Source: DATELY01 sp035276085
Lineage (GTDB): Bacteria; Pseudomonadota; Gammaproteobacteria; Steroidobacterales; Steroidobacteraceae
DNA length: 43,854 nt
NCBI GenBank assembly: GCA_035276085.1
Contig: DATELY010000056.1
Location: 1 to 43,854, forward strand
Direction of reading: 5' to 3'
The number at the start of each line of letters is the position of its first letter. The first letter of the stretch is position 1. The notes under the pieces were generated by a model. It did no database searches, had not been told where the DNA came from, and saw nothing but the letters and a program-made list of their open reading frames with translations. Below, in pieces: positions 32,570-40,735 of the stretch. Both the position numbers and the translations under genes were made by a program.

Positions 32570-35071
32570 CTACTCCCTTCGATCGCTCGATCCGCCGCCC
32601 GAAGTCCACGATGACCCTGTCGACGGAGTCGAAGACCACACTGTGTGTGTTCTGGGTGCTTCGCGATGGACCGGCTCTGAAGCGGCGGGTGCCGGTGCGG
32701 CCGAAGGTGGCGTGGAAGATTGCGCGGGCGCGGAGTCCTGACGACTCTCAGGCGCAGACCGGGTCTCCTCGCTGGCAGCTTTCGGTCGCCACTCGGATTG
32801 CGCAGGTGCGCCGTCGCGATCGGGAGCTGGCGAGCTGCCGGCGAAGAAGTCGCCCGTGGTTGCGGCGGCCATCTCTGAATTGCCGCTGCCGCTTTGCTGT
32901 TCACCCTCGCCACGTCCGCGTCCGCCCCGTCGTCGACGTCCTCTTCGACCGCGACGATCGCCGCGCTCACCACGATCCTGTCGGGCTGAGTCGGACGGAG
33001 TCGCTGCCGATGCTTCGGTTTCTGGCTTCGCTGCCGCTGGAGCAGAGGCTCCCGCAGCCGCAGCCGCAGCCGGCGCGGGTCGCGGGGGGCGCTGTCCATG
33101 CTGTCCGCCAGGCGCATGAGCATCGCGTCGATGCTCACCACCGCCGGCGTGTCTGCGCGGCTCGCCAGGCGCTGCATCCCGCTTGCCTTCCGGCGCTCTG
33201 TCCGGGCGACCGCGTGAGCGATCACGATGACGCTCGTCGTCGCGGCCCCGTTGATCGCGATGGCGCCCTCGATCGCGATCGCGGTGGTCGCGTCCGGAGC
33301 GCGTATCGCGCTGTTCGCGTGAGCTTTGCGGTTGCGCCTCTGCGCGTTTCGCACTGCCGGCGCCACCGAAGAAAAAGCGCCACAACTTCACGAAGATACC
33401 GACCTGCTCAGGCGCGGGAGCCGGTGGGGCAGGTGGCGGCTCCATCGCGATGCTGGGTGGCGCAGGCACCGTCGGCACGATAGTGGTGACAGCCGGTGTG
33501 GGTGCCGCAGGACGCTTGTCGCGGCCGCTCACGTCGTCGGACACCATCGGCGCCACCGCCATTTGATGACTGACCGTGCTGTTCTCGGTCAGCGTTGTTT
33601 CATCGTCGCGGACCCGGCGGATCTCGTAGGCCGGTGTCTCCATGTACTTGTTGGGAATGAGGACGATCTCGGCGCTGTTCTTGGCTTCGATGTTGCGCAG
33701 CCAATCGCGCTTCTCGTTCATCAGGAAGGTCGCAACGTCGACCGGCAGCATGGCGATCACTTTTGCTGTCCGATCTTTGCGTGCTTCCTCACCGATCAGT
33801 CGCAACAGAGCGAGCGCGAGCGACTCGACGCTGCGAATCGTCCCCATGCCACTGCAGCGCGGACAGACGATGTTGGTCGACTCGCTGATCGAGGGGCGCA
33901 GGCGCTGGCGCGACATCTCGAGCAAACCGAAGCGCGAGATCCGTCCGATCTGGATGCGGGCGCGGTCCTGTTTGACGGCATCGCGCAGGCGATCTTCAAC
34001 CGCACGCTGATTCTTCTGCGATTCCATGTCGATGAAATCGATGACGATCAGTCCGCCAATGTCGCGCAACCTGAGCTGTCGAGCGATCTCGTCGGCAGCT
34101 TCCAGGTTGGTGTTGAAGGCCGTGGCTTCGATGTCGCTGCCGCGCGTCGCCCGGGCTGAGTTGATGTCGATCGAGACGAGGGCTTCGGTGTGGTCGATGA
34201 CGATCGAGCCGCCGGACGGCAGGTTGACCTTGTGGGTGTGGGCGGACTCGATCTGGTTTTCGATCTGGAAGCGGGTGAAGAGCGGGACCTCGTCCTCGTA
34301 CAGCTTCAGCTTGCGCATCGAGCCCGGCATGAAGCGCTGCATGTACTGCTGGGCTTCCGTGAAGATCTCGGTGCTGTCGACCAGGACTTCGCCGATGTCA
34401 TCGACCAGGTAATCACGCAGGGCGCGGATGATGGCCTTGGATTCCTGATAGATCAGGAACGGAGCCGGTTTGCTGTCGGCGGCCTCGGTGATCGCCTTCC
34501 AGACTTCCTGCAAGTTGCTCAGGTCCCACTGCAGTTCCTCGGGTGAGCGCCCCACGCCGGCTGTACGCACGATGGCGCCCATGCCTTCGGGGATTTGCAC
34601 CTGATCGAGTGCCTCCCGCAGCTGTTCGCGGTCCTCGCCTTCGATGCGCCGCGAAACACCCCCGGCGCGCGGGTTGTTCGGCATGAGCACCAGAAATCGA
34701 CCGGCAAGACTGATGAAGGTGGTGAGTGCGGCGCCTTTGTTGCCGCGCTCTTCCTTCTCCACCTGCACGAGCACGTCCTGGCCTTCGCTCAGGAGCTCGC
34801 GGATGTTCATTCTGCCGCCGGGAGCGGCGGCGTTCTTGAAGTAGGTCTTGGAGACTTCCTTCAGCGGCAGAAAACCGTGGCGTTCTGCACCGTAATCGAT
34901 GAAACAGGCTTCAAGGCTGGGTTCTACGCGTGTGATGCGACCTTTGTAGACGTTGGCTTTCTTCTGTTCGCGGGACGGTATTTCGATGTCGAGATCGTAG
35001 ATACGCTGGCCATCAACCAGCGCGACGCGCAACTCCTCGTCTTGAGTTGCATTGACGAGCATTCTTTTCAT
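32570..35071 (-). CDS. rne: Ribonuclease E
   Basis: RNase E is the main endonuclease of mRNA decay and rRNA/tRNA processing and the scaffold of the degradosome. The 833-residue product has the S1 domain (about 36-119), catalytic D302 and D345 (SIDIN and VIDFIDM), and the Zn-link C403-PR-C406. Up to about residue 500 it is strongly conserved; the C-terminal 330 residues are low-complexity, rich in Arg, Asp, Pro and Ala, as in other RNase E scaffolds. The start MKRMLVNATQ matches the family. A long leader lies upstream. Confidence 0.96.
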   Translation of the reverse strand: MKRMLVNATQDEELRVALVDGQRIYDLDIEIPSREQKKANVYKGRITRVEPSLEACFIDYGAERHGFLPLKEVSKTYFKNAAAPGGRMNIRELLSEGQDVLVQVEKEERGNKGAALTTFISLAGRFLVLMPNNPRAGGVSRRIEGEDREQLREALDQVQIPEGMGAIVRTAGVGRSPEELQWDLSNLQEVWKAITEAADSKPAPFLIYQESKAIIRALRDYLVDDIGEVLVDSTEIFTEAQQYMQRFMPGSMRKLKLYEDEVPLFTRFQIENQIESAHTHKVNLPSGGSIVIDHTEALVSIDINSARATRGSDIEATAFNTNLEAADEIARQLRLRDIGGLIVIDFIDMESQKNQRAVEDRLRDAVKQDRARIQIGRISRFGLLEMSRQRLRPSISESTNIVCPRCSGMGTIRSVESLALALLRLIGEEARKDRTAKVIAMLPVDVATFLMNEKRDWLRNIEAKNSAEIVLIPNKYMETPAYEIRRVRDDETTLTENSTVSHQMAVAPMVSDDVSGRDKRPAAPTPAVTTIVPTVPAPPSIAMEPPPAPPAPAPEQVGIFVKLWRFFFGGAGSAKRAEAQPQSSREQRDTRSGRDHRDRDRGRHRDQRGRDDERHRDRSRGRPDRAPEGKRDAAPGEPRRHAGGGEHRRDAHAPGGQHGQRPPRPAPAAAAAAGASAPAAAKPETEASAATPSDSARQDRGERGDRRGRRGRRRRGGRGRGEGEQQSGSGNSEMAAATTGDFFAGSSPAPDRDGAPAQSEWRPKAASEETRSAPESRQDSAPAQSSTPPSAAPAPAASEPVHREAPRTHTVWSSTPSTGSSWTSGGGSSDRRE

Positions 35072-35554
35072 GAGCCCCTTCTTCTAGTGAGTAAGAGGCC
35101 GCGAGCTCACGGGGAGCGGACACCAAGGGTGGGCGGGAGGATGAGTGGAGTGTCGAGTACATCCGATGACTTTCCGGCGTCACCCCAAGGCGACGCGCTT
35201 TTTATCCTGCCGATGACTTCGGTTCCGCTCGTTCCACTTTCACCAGGCCCGGAGCCGCAGGTGGCGAGTCCGGCGCCGGCGCAGCACGCGACCGAGCGAT
35301 GGTTCAGACGTGAATCGAGAACTTCCAGGGCGGTCAGTCGTCGGCGCAAGGCTTAGGGCTCTTAGCGGAGCCCTTCAGATCGCTCGAGCGGCGAGATTCA
35401 GCGCGCATGGAGCGAAGGGCAGCAGCGAGGCAGACCGATCGGAGACAGGATTCAGCTGGACCAACTAAGATGCGGTGCACATGGGAGCAGGTCCCGATGA
35501 GTCACCGCACGGATTGCACCTGTGCTCCACCAGGAGCGCAGGGCATTGAAACCG
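35072..35554 (-). promoter_or_regulatory. Probable long 5' leader of rne
   Basis: No convincing gene lies between rne and rluC. If the promoter at 35561-35589 is used, rne mRNA has a leader of about 480 bases. In E. coli, rne also has a long leader (361 bases) through which RNase E controls its own mRNA. A 7-bp perfect stem with a 6-base loop (35355-35374, AGGGCTC/GAGCCCT) and CGCTCGAGCG near 35381 are visible structures that could serve this purpose. Short open frames in the leader are not supported. Confidence 0.55.
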
Positions 35555-35560
35555 CGGCGG

Positions 35561-35589
35561 AATATATCAGGGCACCCATGTTGGCTCAA
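35561..35589 (-). promoter_or_regulatory. Candidate sigma-70 promoter of rne
   Basis: On the minus strand TTGAGC (35589-35584) is separated by 17 bases from TATATT (35566-35561). Spacing is ideal and the -10 is strong for this GC-rich DNA. A start near 35554 would follow. The divergent rluC start lies 40 bases to the right. Confidence 0.6.
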
Positions 35590-35628
35590 TGGCTTACACA
35601 TGATTTCGAAGGTTTGAACCGGAAAGCG

Positions 35629-36633
35629 ATGAGCGGTGCACAGCAGCACGTCGATGAAGCACCACAGCGTCCCCGCGCACGCTATGTGGATGCGACCGCG
35701 GAGGATGTGGGCCAGCGGCTCGATAATTTTCTCATCCGTGAGCTGAAGGACGTCCCGCGCAGCCTCGTGTACCGCGTGATCCGTTCCGGCGAAGTGCGAG
35801 TGAACGCCGGCCGTGTGCGGCCGGATTACCGGCTGAAGGCGGGGGATCGGATACGGATTCCGCCGGTGCGGCAGGAGTCGGCGGCGCACAAAGCCGCTCC
35901 ATCGAAATCGCTGCGTGAGTTCGTGGCGGCCGCGAAGATCTACGAAGACGAGCATCTCATCGTCATCAACAAGCCGAGCGGAGTGGCCGTGCATGGGGGC
36001 AGCGGCCTGAGCTTCGGGGTGATCGAGGCGCTGCGTGCCGTGCACCCCGAGTTCACGGATCTGGAGCTGGTCCATCGGCTCGATCGGGAGACCAGTGGTT
36101 GTCTGGTGCTGGCCAAGCGCCGATCGGTCCTGCGGGAGCTGCATCGGGTCATGCGCGAGCGGGAGGTCGAGAAACGGTACGTGGCCTTGCTCGTGGGCAA
36201 ATGGAAGTTAGGCGCGAAGACGCTCGATGTGCCGTTGCAGACCGAGCATCGACAGGGCGGGGAGCGCACGGTGCGTGTCCATCCTGAGGGTCAGGCGGCG
36301 CGGACGCATTTCAAGCCGTCGGAGGGGTTCGGCAAGATCGCGACCCTGATGGATGTCCTGCTGGATACCGGACGCACTCACCAGATTCGAGTTCACGCTG
36401 CCTATGCGGGTCACCCGGTAGCCGGGGACGAAAAGTACGGTACGCGCGAGGTCAACGACCCACTGCGCGCGGTCGGCTTGAAACGGATGTTTCTTCACGC
36501 ACGATCGCTGGCGTTCGTGCATCCCGGGAACGGGCGCCCTTTCAAGATCGAAGCGGAGCTCGATGAGGAGTTGACCGGTGTGTTGGCCCGGCTGCGGGCA
36601 GAATCAGGGCAGCGTAAAGCCGGCTCGACGTAA
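35629..36633 (+). CDS. rluC: Ribosomal large subunit pseudouridine synthase C
   Basis: RluC makes pseudouridines at 955, 2504 and 2580 of 23S rRNA. The 334-residue product has an N-terminal S4 domain (about 27-80) and the RluA-type catalytic domain with D152 in HRLDRETSG, plus GRTHQIRVHAAYAGHPVAGD. The ATG at 35629 is preferred; the frame stays open to 35407, but that stretch has no family match. rluC divergent from rne is the E. coli order. Its 3' end overlaps the convergent maf gene by 30 bases. Confidence 0.94.
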   Translation: MSGAQQHVDEAPQRPRARYVDATAEDVGQRLDNFLIRELKDVPRSLVYRVIRSGEVRVNAGRVRPDYRLKAGDRIRIPPVRQESAAHKAAPSKSLREFVAAAKIYEDEHLIVINKPSGVAVHGGSGLSFGVIEALRAVHPEFTDLELVHRLDRETSGCLVLAKRRSVLRELHRVMREREVEKRYVALLVGKWKLGAKTLDVPLQTEHRQGGERTVRVHPEGQAARTHFKPSEGFGKIATLMDVLLDTGRTHQIRVHAAYAGHPVAGDEKYGTREVNDPLRAVGLKRMFLHARSLAFVHPGNGRPFKIEAELDEELTGVLARLRAESGQRKAGST

Positions 36634-37197
36634 CGCGCCGGCCAGCCAGATCAGGGGCAGGCCGATGAGCGCCGTGGGATCCTGGGAGTCGATGCGTTCG
36701 AACAGGGTGATGCCCAGCCCTTCCATCTTGAAGCCACCGGCACAGTCGAGCGGGCGCTCGCGTGCCACATAGCGCTCGATCTCATCCTCGGTCAGGTTGC
36801 GGAAGGTCACGGTCGTGACGTCGAGATGGGCTTCGCGATTGGCCTTCGACCCGACCACGTGGACCGCCGTATAGAAATTCACGCGCTGGTCGCTCATCGA
36901 TCGCAACTGCTCCCGGCAACGTTCCTCGGTTGTAGGTTTTCCCAGTATCTGGCGCCCATAGGCCGCCAACTGGTCTGAACCGATGACGACGGCATTTGGA
37001 TGCCGCTCGGCGATTGCCTCCGCTTTCGCCCGCGCCAGTCTGTGTGCGAGCTCGATGGGTTCCTCGTTCGGTTGGCGCGTTTCGTCCACACCCGGGGTCA
37101 TCGCCTCAAAAGGGACGCCGAAACGCTCGAGCAGCGCCCGCCGGTAGGGCGAGGTCGAGGCGAGGAGCAACTTCGGGGGTCGTGCCAGGCTAATCAT
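36604..37197 (-). CDS. Maf-family nucleotide pyrophosphatase (YceF)
   Basis: The 197-residue protein has Maf motifs: LLLASTSPYRRALLERFG, GVDET, and the catalytic GSDQ (72-75). YceF-type Maf hydrolyses 7-methyl-GTP and may clear modified nucleotides. The position between rluC and yceD matches E. coli yceF. The 3' ends of this gene and rluC overlap by 30 bases. Confidence 0.93.
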   Translation of the reverse strand: MISLARPPKLLLASTSPYRRALLERFGVPFEAMTPGVDETRQPNEEPIELAHRLARAKAEAIAERHPNAVVIGSDQLAAYGRQILGKPTTEERCREQLRSMSDQRVNFYTAVHVVGSKANREAHLDVTTVTFRNLTEDEIERYVARERPLDCAGGFKMEGLGITLFERIDSQDPTALIGLPLIWLAGALRRAGFTLP

Positions 37198-37257
37198 CGA
37201 GGGTCGTTCGGATCGGGCGATCCCTTAGAAAAACAAGGATTTATGGGCTAATTTCTT

Positions 37258-37287
37258 TTGACAGCCCGCAAGGTGCGTCCCTATGAT
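37258..37287 (+). promoter_or_regulatory. Near-consensus sigma-70 promoter of yceD-rpmF-plsX
   Basis: TTGACA at 37258-37263, an 18-base spacer and TATGAT at 37282-37287 form the best promoter in the window. The expected transcription start near 37294 is only a few bases before the yceD ATG at 37297, so the mRNA would be almost leaderless. Confidence 0.8.
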
Positions 37288-37296
37288 ACGCGCCCC

Positions 37297-37818
37297 ATGT
37301 CGAGGCCCGGTCCACATCGCGCAGATCTCGTCGACGCGATTGCGAGCGCTGCGGTCGGAACCGCTTGGCAACGGCAATTCAATCTCGATGAGCTCACTCG
37401 CTTGCAGGACGCCGGTGCCCTGGCGGGCACTCAGGTGGACTTGAGTCTGCACAGTGCCCACCGCGACGGCCACGTCGAGTTGGAAGGTGGGTTGGGTGGG
37501 CAACTCGTGTTGATGTGCCAGCGCTGTCTGCAACCGGCCGAGTTCGCATTGAACGAGCCGATCGCGCTTCGCGTCATACGGGATGAGGAGCTCGCTCCGG
37601 CTGAAGGTGAGCACGAGTATGTCGTCGCAGATCCAACCCGCTTGGATCTGCGATGGTTGTCCGAGGAACAAGCGTTGTTGGCGATGCCGCTGGTTCCGAT
37701 GCATGAGCCCGATCGATGTCCGCAAGGCGATTTGCTCGCGGCGGAAGAGACGGCAGCAGAGCCGAGCGTCGCACAGTCACCGTTTGCCAATTTGCGGGAC
37801 ATGCTGAAGAAGAGCTGA
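37297..37818 (+). CDS. yceD: YceD/DUF177 family protein
   Basis: The 173-residue protein has the DUF177 pattern, including LVLMCQRCLQP with C74 and C77 and the VVADPTRLDLRWLSEEQALLA acidic segment. The family is often co-transcribed with rpmF and is linked to 23S rRNA processing in plants and some bacteria; its exact role in bacteria is not settled. The ATG at 37297 has no Shine-Dalgarno and starts nearly at the predicted transcription start. rpmF follows after 20 bases. Confidence 0.92.
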   Translation: MSRPGPHRADLVDAIASAAVGTAWQRQFNLDELTRLQDAGALAGTQVDLSLHSAHRDGHVELEGGLGGQLVLMCQRCLQPAEFALNEPIALRVIRDEELAPAEGEHEYVVADPTRLDLRWLSEEQALLAMPLVPMHEPDRCPQGDLLAAEETAAEPSVAQSPFANLRDMLKKS

Positions 37819-37838
37819 GTCCCTTCGGAGTTATTGCC

Positions 37839-38030
37839 ATGCCAGTCCAGAAAAGCCGAAAGACCCCCTCCAAGCGCGGCATGCACCGTTCGCACGATCA
37901 CCTGGGCAAGCCGGCCTTGTCCGTCGATCCGACGTCCGGTGAAACGCACAGCCGCCATCGCATCACACCCGACGGCTTCTACCGCGGTAAGAAAGTCATC
38001 GAGACACGCGAAAAGTCCGACGAGGAATAG
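37839..38030 (+). CDS. rpmF: 50S ribosomal protein L32
   Basis: The 63-residue product begins MPVQKSRKTPSKRGMHRSHD and contains LSVDPTSGETHSRHRITPDG and YRGKKVIE, typical of bacterial L32 without the zinc cysteines. The start has CGGAG a few bases upstream. It lies between yceD and plsX as in E. coli. Confidence 0.96.
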   Translation: MPVQKSRKTPSKRGMHRSHDHLGKPALSVDPTSGETHSRHRITPDGFYRGKKVIETREKSDEE

Positions 38031-38066
38031 GCCTCACGCGCGTTGAGCGCATGTACCTCCCGAACC

Positions 38067-39155
38067 GTGAGCGAACGTAGTTACACCATCGCGGTCGACG
38101 CGATGGGCGGCGATCACGGTTCGGCCGTCTGTGTTCCGGCAGCCGTCGATGTGTTGAGCCACGAGCGCGACATGAAGATCGTGCTCGTCGGCCAACTGGA
38201 TCAGATCCAGCAATACCTTCCCAAGTCGCACGCATTTGGTGATCGCTTGTCGATCCAGGCAGCGTCGCAGGTCGTGGCGATGAACGAGCGCCCGCAAGAG
38301 GCGCTACGCAAGAAGAAGGATTCCTCGATGCGCATCGCCATCGAGACGGTCAAGAGCGGAGTTGCGGATGCCTGCGTGAGCGCCGGCAATACCGGTGCGT
38401 TGATGGCGACCGCACGGTTCGTTCTGAAGACCATCGACGGCATTGATCGGCCGGCGATCCTCTCGCGCATCCCGAGCGCGCGTGGCTACACCCACATGCT
38501 CGATCTCGGCGCGAACGCCGAATGTACCGCCGAGCATCTCCTGCAGTTCGCGATGATGGGCTCTGTGGTGGCTCAGGATGTGTTCGGCTTGTCGCAGCCG
38601 CGGGTTGGCATCCTCAACATCGGTGAAGAAGACATCAAAGGCAATGGAGTCGTGCAGGAGGCCGGCAAGCTGCTCGCCGCCGCTGGATCGCTGAACTACA
38701 TCGGTTTCGTAGAAGGCGACGACATCTTCAGCGGGGATGTGGATGTGGTCGTAACCGACGGTTTCACGGGCAACGTCGCGTTGAAGACGATGGAAGGCCT
38801 CGCGCACATGCTGGCGGCGCGCATCAAGGCGGAATTCACACGCAACGCGGTTCGCAAACTCGGTGCGCTTGCGGCGTTTCCCGCGCTCAGGAGCTTGCGT
38901 GCCGGGTTGGATACGCGCACGCATAACGGCGCCAGCATGGTGGGGTTGAAGGGGATCGTGGTGAAGAGTCATGGGAGCGCGGATGCGCTTGCCTTCGCCA
39001 ATGCAATTCGCGTGGCCGGCAGCGAAGCGCGTTCCGGTGTCCCGCAGAAGATTGCGCAGATCCTGGCCACGTTGCATCGACCCGAGCCATCGCAAACTTT
39101 GAATGCTGCAGAGGATCCAATCGATGGACCGTCCGCTGCATCTGGCATCCAATGA
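38067..39155 (+). CDS. plsX: Phosphate acyltransferase PlsX
   Basis: PlsX makes acyl-phosphate from acyl-ACP, the first step of phospholipid synthesis with PlsY. The 362-residue product starts with the signature IAVDAMGGDHG and has INIGEEDIKGN-like (LNIGEEDIKGN) and VVTDGFTGNVALKTMEG motifs. The GTG at 38067 is chosen; a TTG at 38043 is in frame. The stop overlaps the ATG of the next gene (ATGA). The usual fabH-fabD-fabG genes do not follow. Confidence 0.94.
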   Translation: MSERSYTIAVDAMGGDHGSAVCVPAAVDVLSHERDMKIVLVGQLDQIQQYLPKSHAFGDRLSIQAASQVVAMNERPQEALRKKKDSSMRIAIETVKSGVADACVSAGNTGALMATARFVLKTIDGIDRPAILSRIPSARGYTHMLDLGANAECTAEHLLQFAMMGSVVAQDVFGLSQPRVGILNIGEEDIKGNGVVQEAGKLLAAAGSLNYIGFVEGDDIFSGDVDVVVTDGFTGNVALKTMEGLAHMLAARIKAEFTRNAVRKLGALAAFPALRSLRAGLDTRTHNGASMVGLKGIVVKSHGSADALAFANAIRVAGSEARSGVPQKIAQILATLHRPEPSQTLNAAEDPIDGPSAASGIQ

Positions 39156-40099
39156 AACAAACAATCGTGTCTTTGCTGCTGGTTGTCGCAGTCAGCGCAG
39201 TGCGAGCTGCGACGTATGAGCTGCCCGCCGAGCCCAACACGATCATCGGACAACTGAAGACGGTCCACGCCGTGCACGAGGACACGTTGCTCGATATCGC
39301 CCGGCGCGAAGGCGTGGGCTACGAGGAGATCGTCGCCGCGAATCCCGGGGTCGATCCCTGGCTCCCCGGAGCCGGTGTTCAGGTGCTCATCCCCTCGCAA
39401 TTCATCCTGCCGGAGGCTCCTCGCAAGGGCATCGTCGTGAGCCTGGCCGAGCACCGGTTGTACTACTACCCCGAGCCCAAGGCAGGCGAGAAGCGGGTGG
39501 TGGTGACCTATCCCATCAGCGTGGGGCGCATGGATTGGAAGACCCCGCTGGGTCTCACGCGGGTTCAGGACAAGCGCGTGCGACCCAGTTGGTATCCGCC
39601 CGAATCGGTGCGCCGTGAGCACGAGCTCGACGGCCGGCCGCTGCCGAAGATCGTACCGCCGGGGCCAGACAACCCCCTGGGCGAGTACGCGATGCGGCTG
39701 GCCATTCCGGGTGGTGCCTACCTGATTCACGGTACCAATCGACCCGCCGGCGTCGGGATGCAAGTGACACATGGTTGCATCCGCATGTATCCAGAGGACA
39801 TCGAGCAGTTCTTCAAGATGGTCGCGGTCAACACCCAGGTGCTGATCCTGTATCAGCCCAACAAGATGGGCTGGAAGGACGAGGCTCTCTACATCGAGGT
39901 CCATGCGCCGCTGGAGGGCCAGGACAACACCGAGGCGCGGAGCCTCACCAATGTCACCCGGTTGCTGGTGTCGGCAACCCAGGAAAAATCCATCCCGATC
40001 GATTGGGCCAAGGCCGAGCAGGTGTTCTTGAAGGCTACGGGGATCCCTGAAGCCGTCGTATTGAATCCAGAGCCGGCCAAGCTGGTGGAAGCGCCGTAA
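39152..40099 (+). CDS. L,D-transpeptidase with LysM domain (ErfK/YbiS type)
   Basis: The 315-residue protein has a signal peptide (about 1-19), a LysM-like segment (about 35-82, THE-type LLDIARREGVGYEEIVAANP), and a YkuD catalytic domain with H193, H207 and nucleophile C209 in THGCIRMYPEDI. In E. coli, such enzymes (ErfK, YbiS, YcfS) attach Lpp to peptidoglycan, and others make 3-3 crosslinks. The convergent neighbour is an Lpp/OprI-like lipoprotein, so tethering is the likely role. It overlaps plsX by four bases. Confidence 0.93.
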   Translation: MKQTIVSLLLVVAVSAVRAATYELPAEPNTIIGQLKTVHAVHEDTLLDIARREGVGYEEIVAANPGVDPWLPGAGVQVLIPSQFILPEAPRKGIVVSLAEHRLYYYPEPKAGEKRVVVTYPISVGRMDWKTPLGLTRVQDKRVRPSWYPPESVRREHELDGRPLPKIVPPGPDNPLGEYAMRLAIPGGAYLIHGTNRPAGVGMQVTHGCIRMYPEDIEQFFKMVAVNTQVLILYQPNKMGWKDEALYIEVHAPLEGQDNTEARSLTNVTRLLVSATQEKSIPIDWAKAEQVFLKATGIPEAVVLNPEPAKLVEAP

Positions 40100-40130
40100 A
40101 GCCCAATCGCTTTTGTGAGCCTTCCAAATG

Positions 40131-40158
40131 AAAACGCCGCGGAAACCGCGGCGTTTTC
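40131..40158. terminator. Bidirectional Rho-independent terminator
   Basis: AAAACGCCGCGG (40131-40142), loop AAA, CCGCGGCGTTTT (40146-40157): a perfect 12-bp stem with A-tract and T-tract ends, working on both strands. It lies 31 bases after the L,D-transpeptidase stop and 23 bases before the end of the convergent lipoprotein gene. Confidence 0.93.
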
Positions 40159-40180
40159 GTCGTTGCAGAAGAAACCGTGC

Positions 40181-40492
40181 TTACTTGGACACGGACTTCT
40201 TGAACATGCGATCGATCTTCTCGTTGGTCGCATCGCAGCAGGACTGGCTGGCCTGAGCAGCCTGCAAGGCCTGGTTGGCAGCGCTCTGCGCACTGTCCGC
40301 AGAGGACTTCGCAGAGGCGGCGGCGGAGGCAGCGGCATCAGCAGCCTGCTTGGCAGCAGCCGCATCCTGCACAGCCTTATCGGCGGTCGCCTTGATCTCA
40401 TCGACCGACTTCTGCGACACGCAGCCGCTGGCCGCAACCAGCGCGAGCGCCGCAACGCCTGCCTTCAAAGTCATCGTGATGGTGTTCTTCAT
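40181..40492 (-). CDS. Alanine-zipper lipoprotein (Lpp/OprI-like)
   Basis: The 103-residue precursor has a lipobox LVAASGC with lipidated C24, giving an 80-residue mature lipoprotein. The body is an Ala-rich heptad coiled coil, and the C-terminus TNEKIDRMFKKSVSK ends in lysine, like OprI and Lpp, where the last lysine is joined to peptidoglycan. It is longer than E. coli Lpp (58 mature residues) and has an unusual C85-C86 pair. AGGGG lies about 10 bases upstream of the start. It faces the L,D-transpeptidase that could attach it. Confidence 0.88.
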   Translation of the reverse strand: MKNTITMTLKAGVAALALVAASGCVSQKSVDEIKATADKAVQDAAAAKQAADAAASAAASAKSSADSAQSAANQALQAAQASQSCCDATNEKIDRMFKKSVSK

Positions 40493-40735
40493 AGCTTAGT
40501 TTCCCCTTCAAGCTGGGTCGGACAAAAAAGGATAGTGCGACAGAAATTTAACCAACTCCCAAACCCGCGAGGGATCTGGCTAGTTCCCCTCCCGAATCGC
40601 CGCGAACGCTGTTTGTTAGTAGGCGCCGGCACGAGTTGCGGCGCGGAGAATACAAGATCGGACAGGAGCTTAAAACAAGTATGTGGGGAAGCGTCGGGGG
40701 GAGGCGACAGGCGGCCGGACGCTGTACAGCCCTTA

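Noticed and set aside
33326..34159. 277-codon open frame opposite rne
   Set aside because: Mirror of the RNase E reading frame; no recognisable domain.
35407..35628. N-terminal extension of rluC to 35407
   Set aside because: The extension has no match to the RluC family and covers the rne promoter and leader; the ATG at 35629 gives the normal length.
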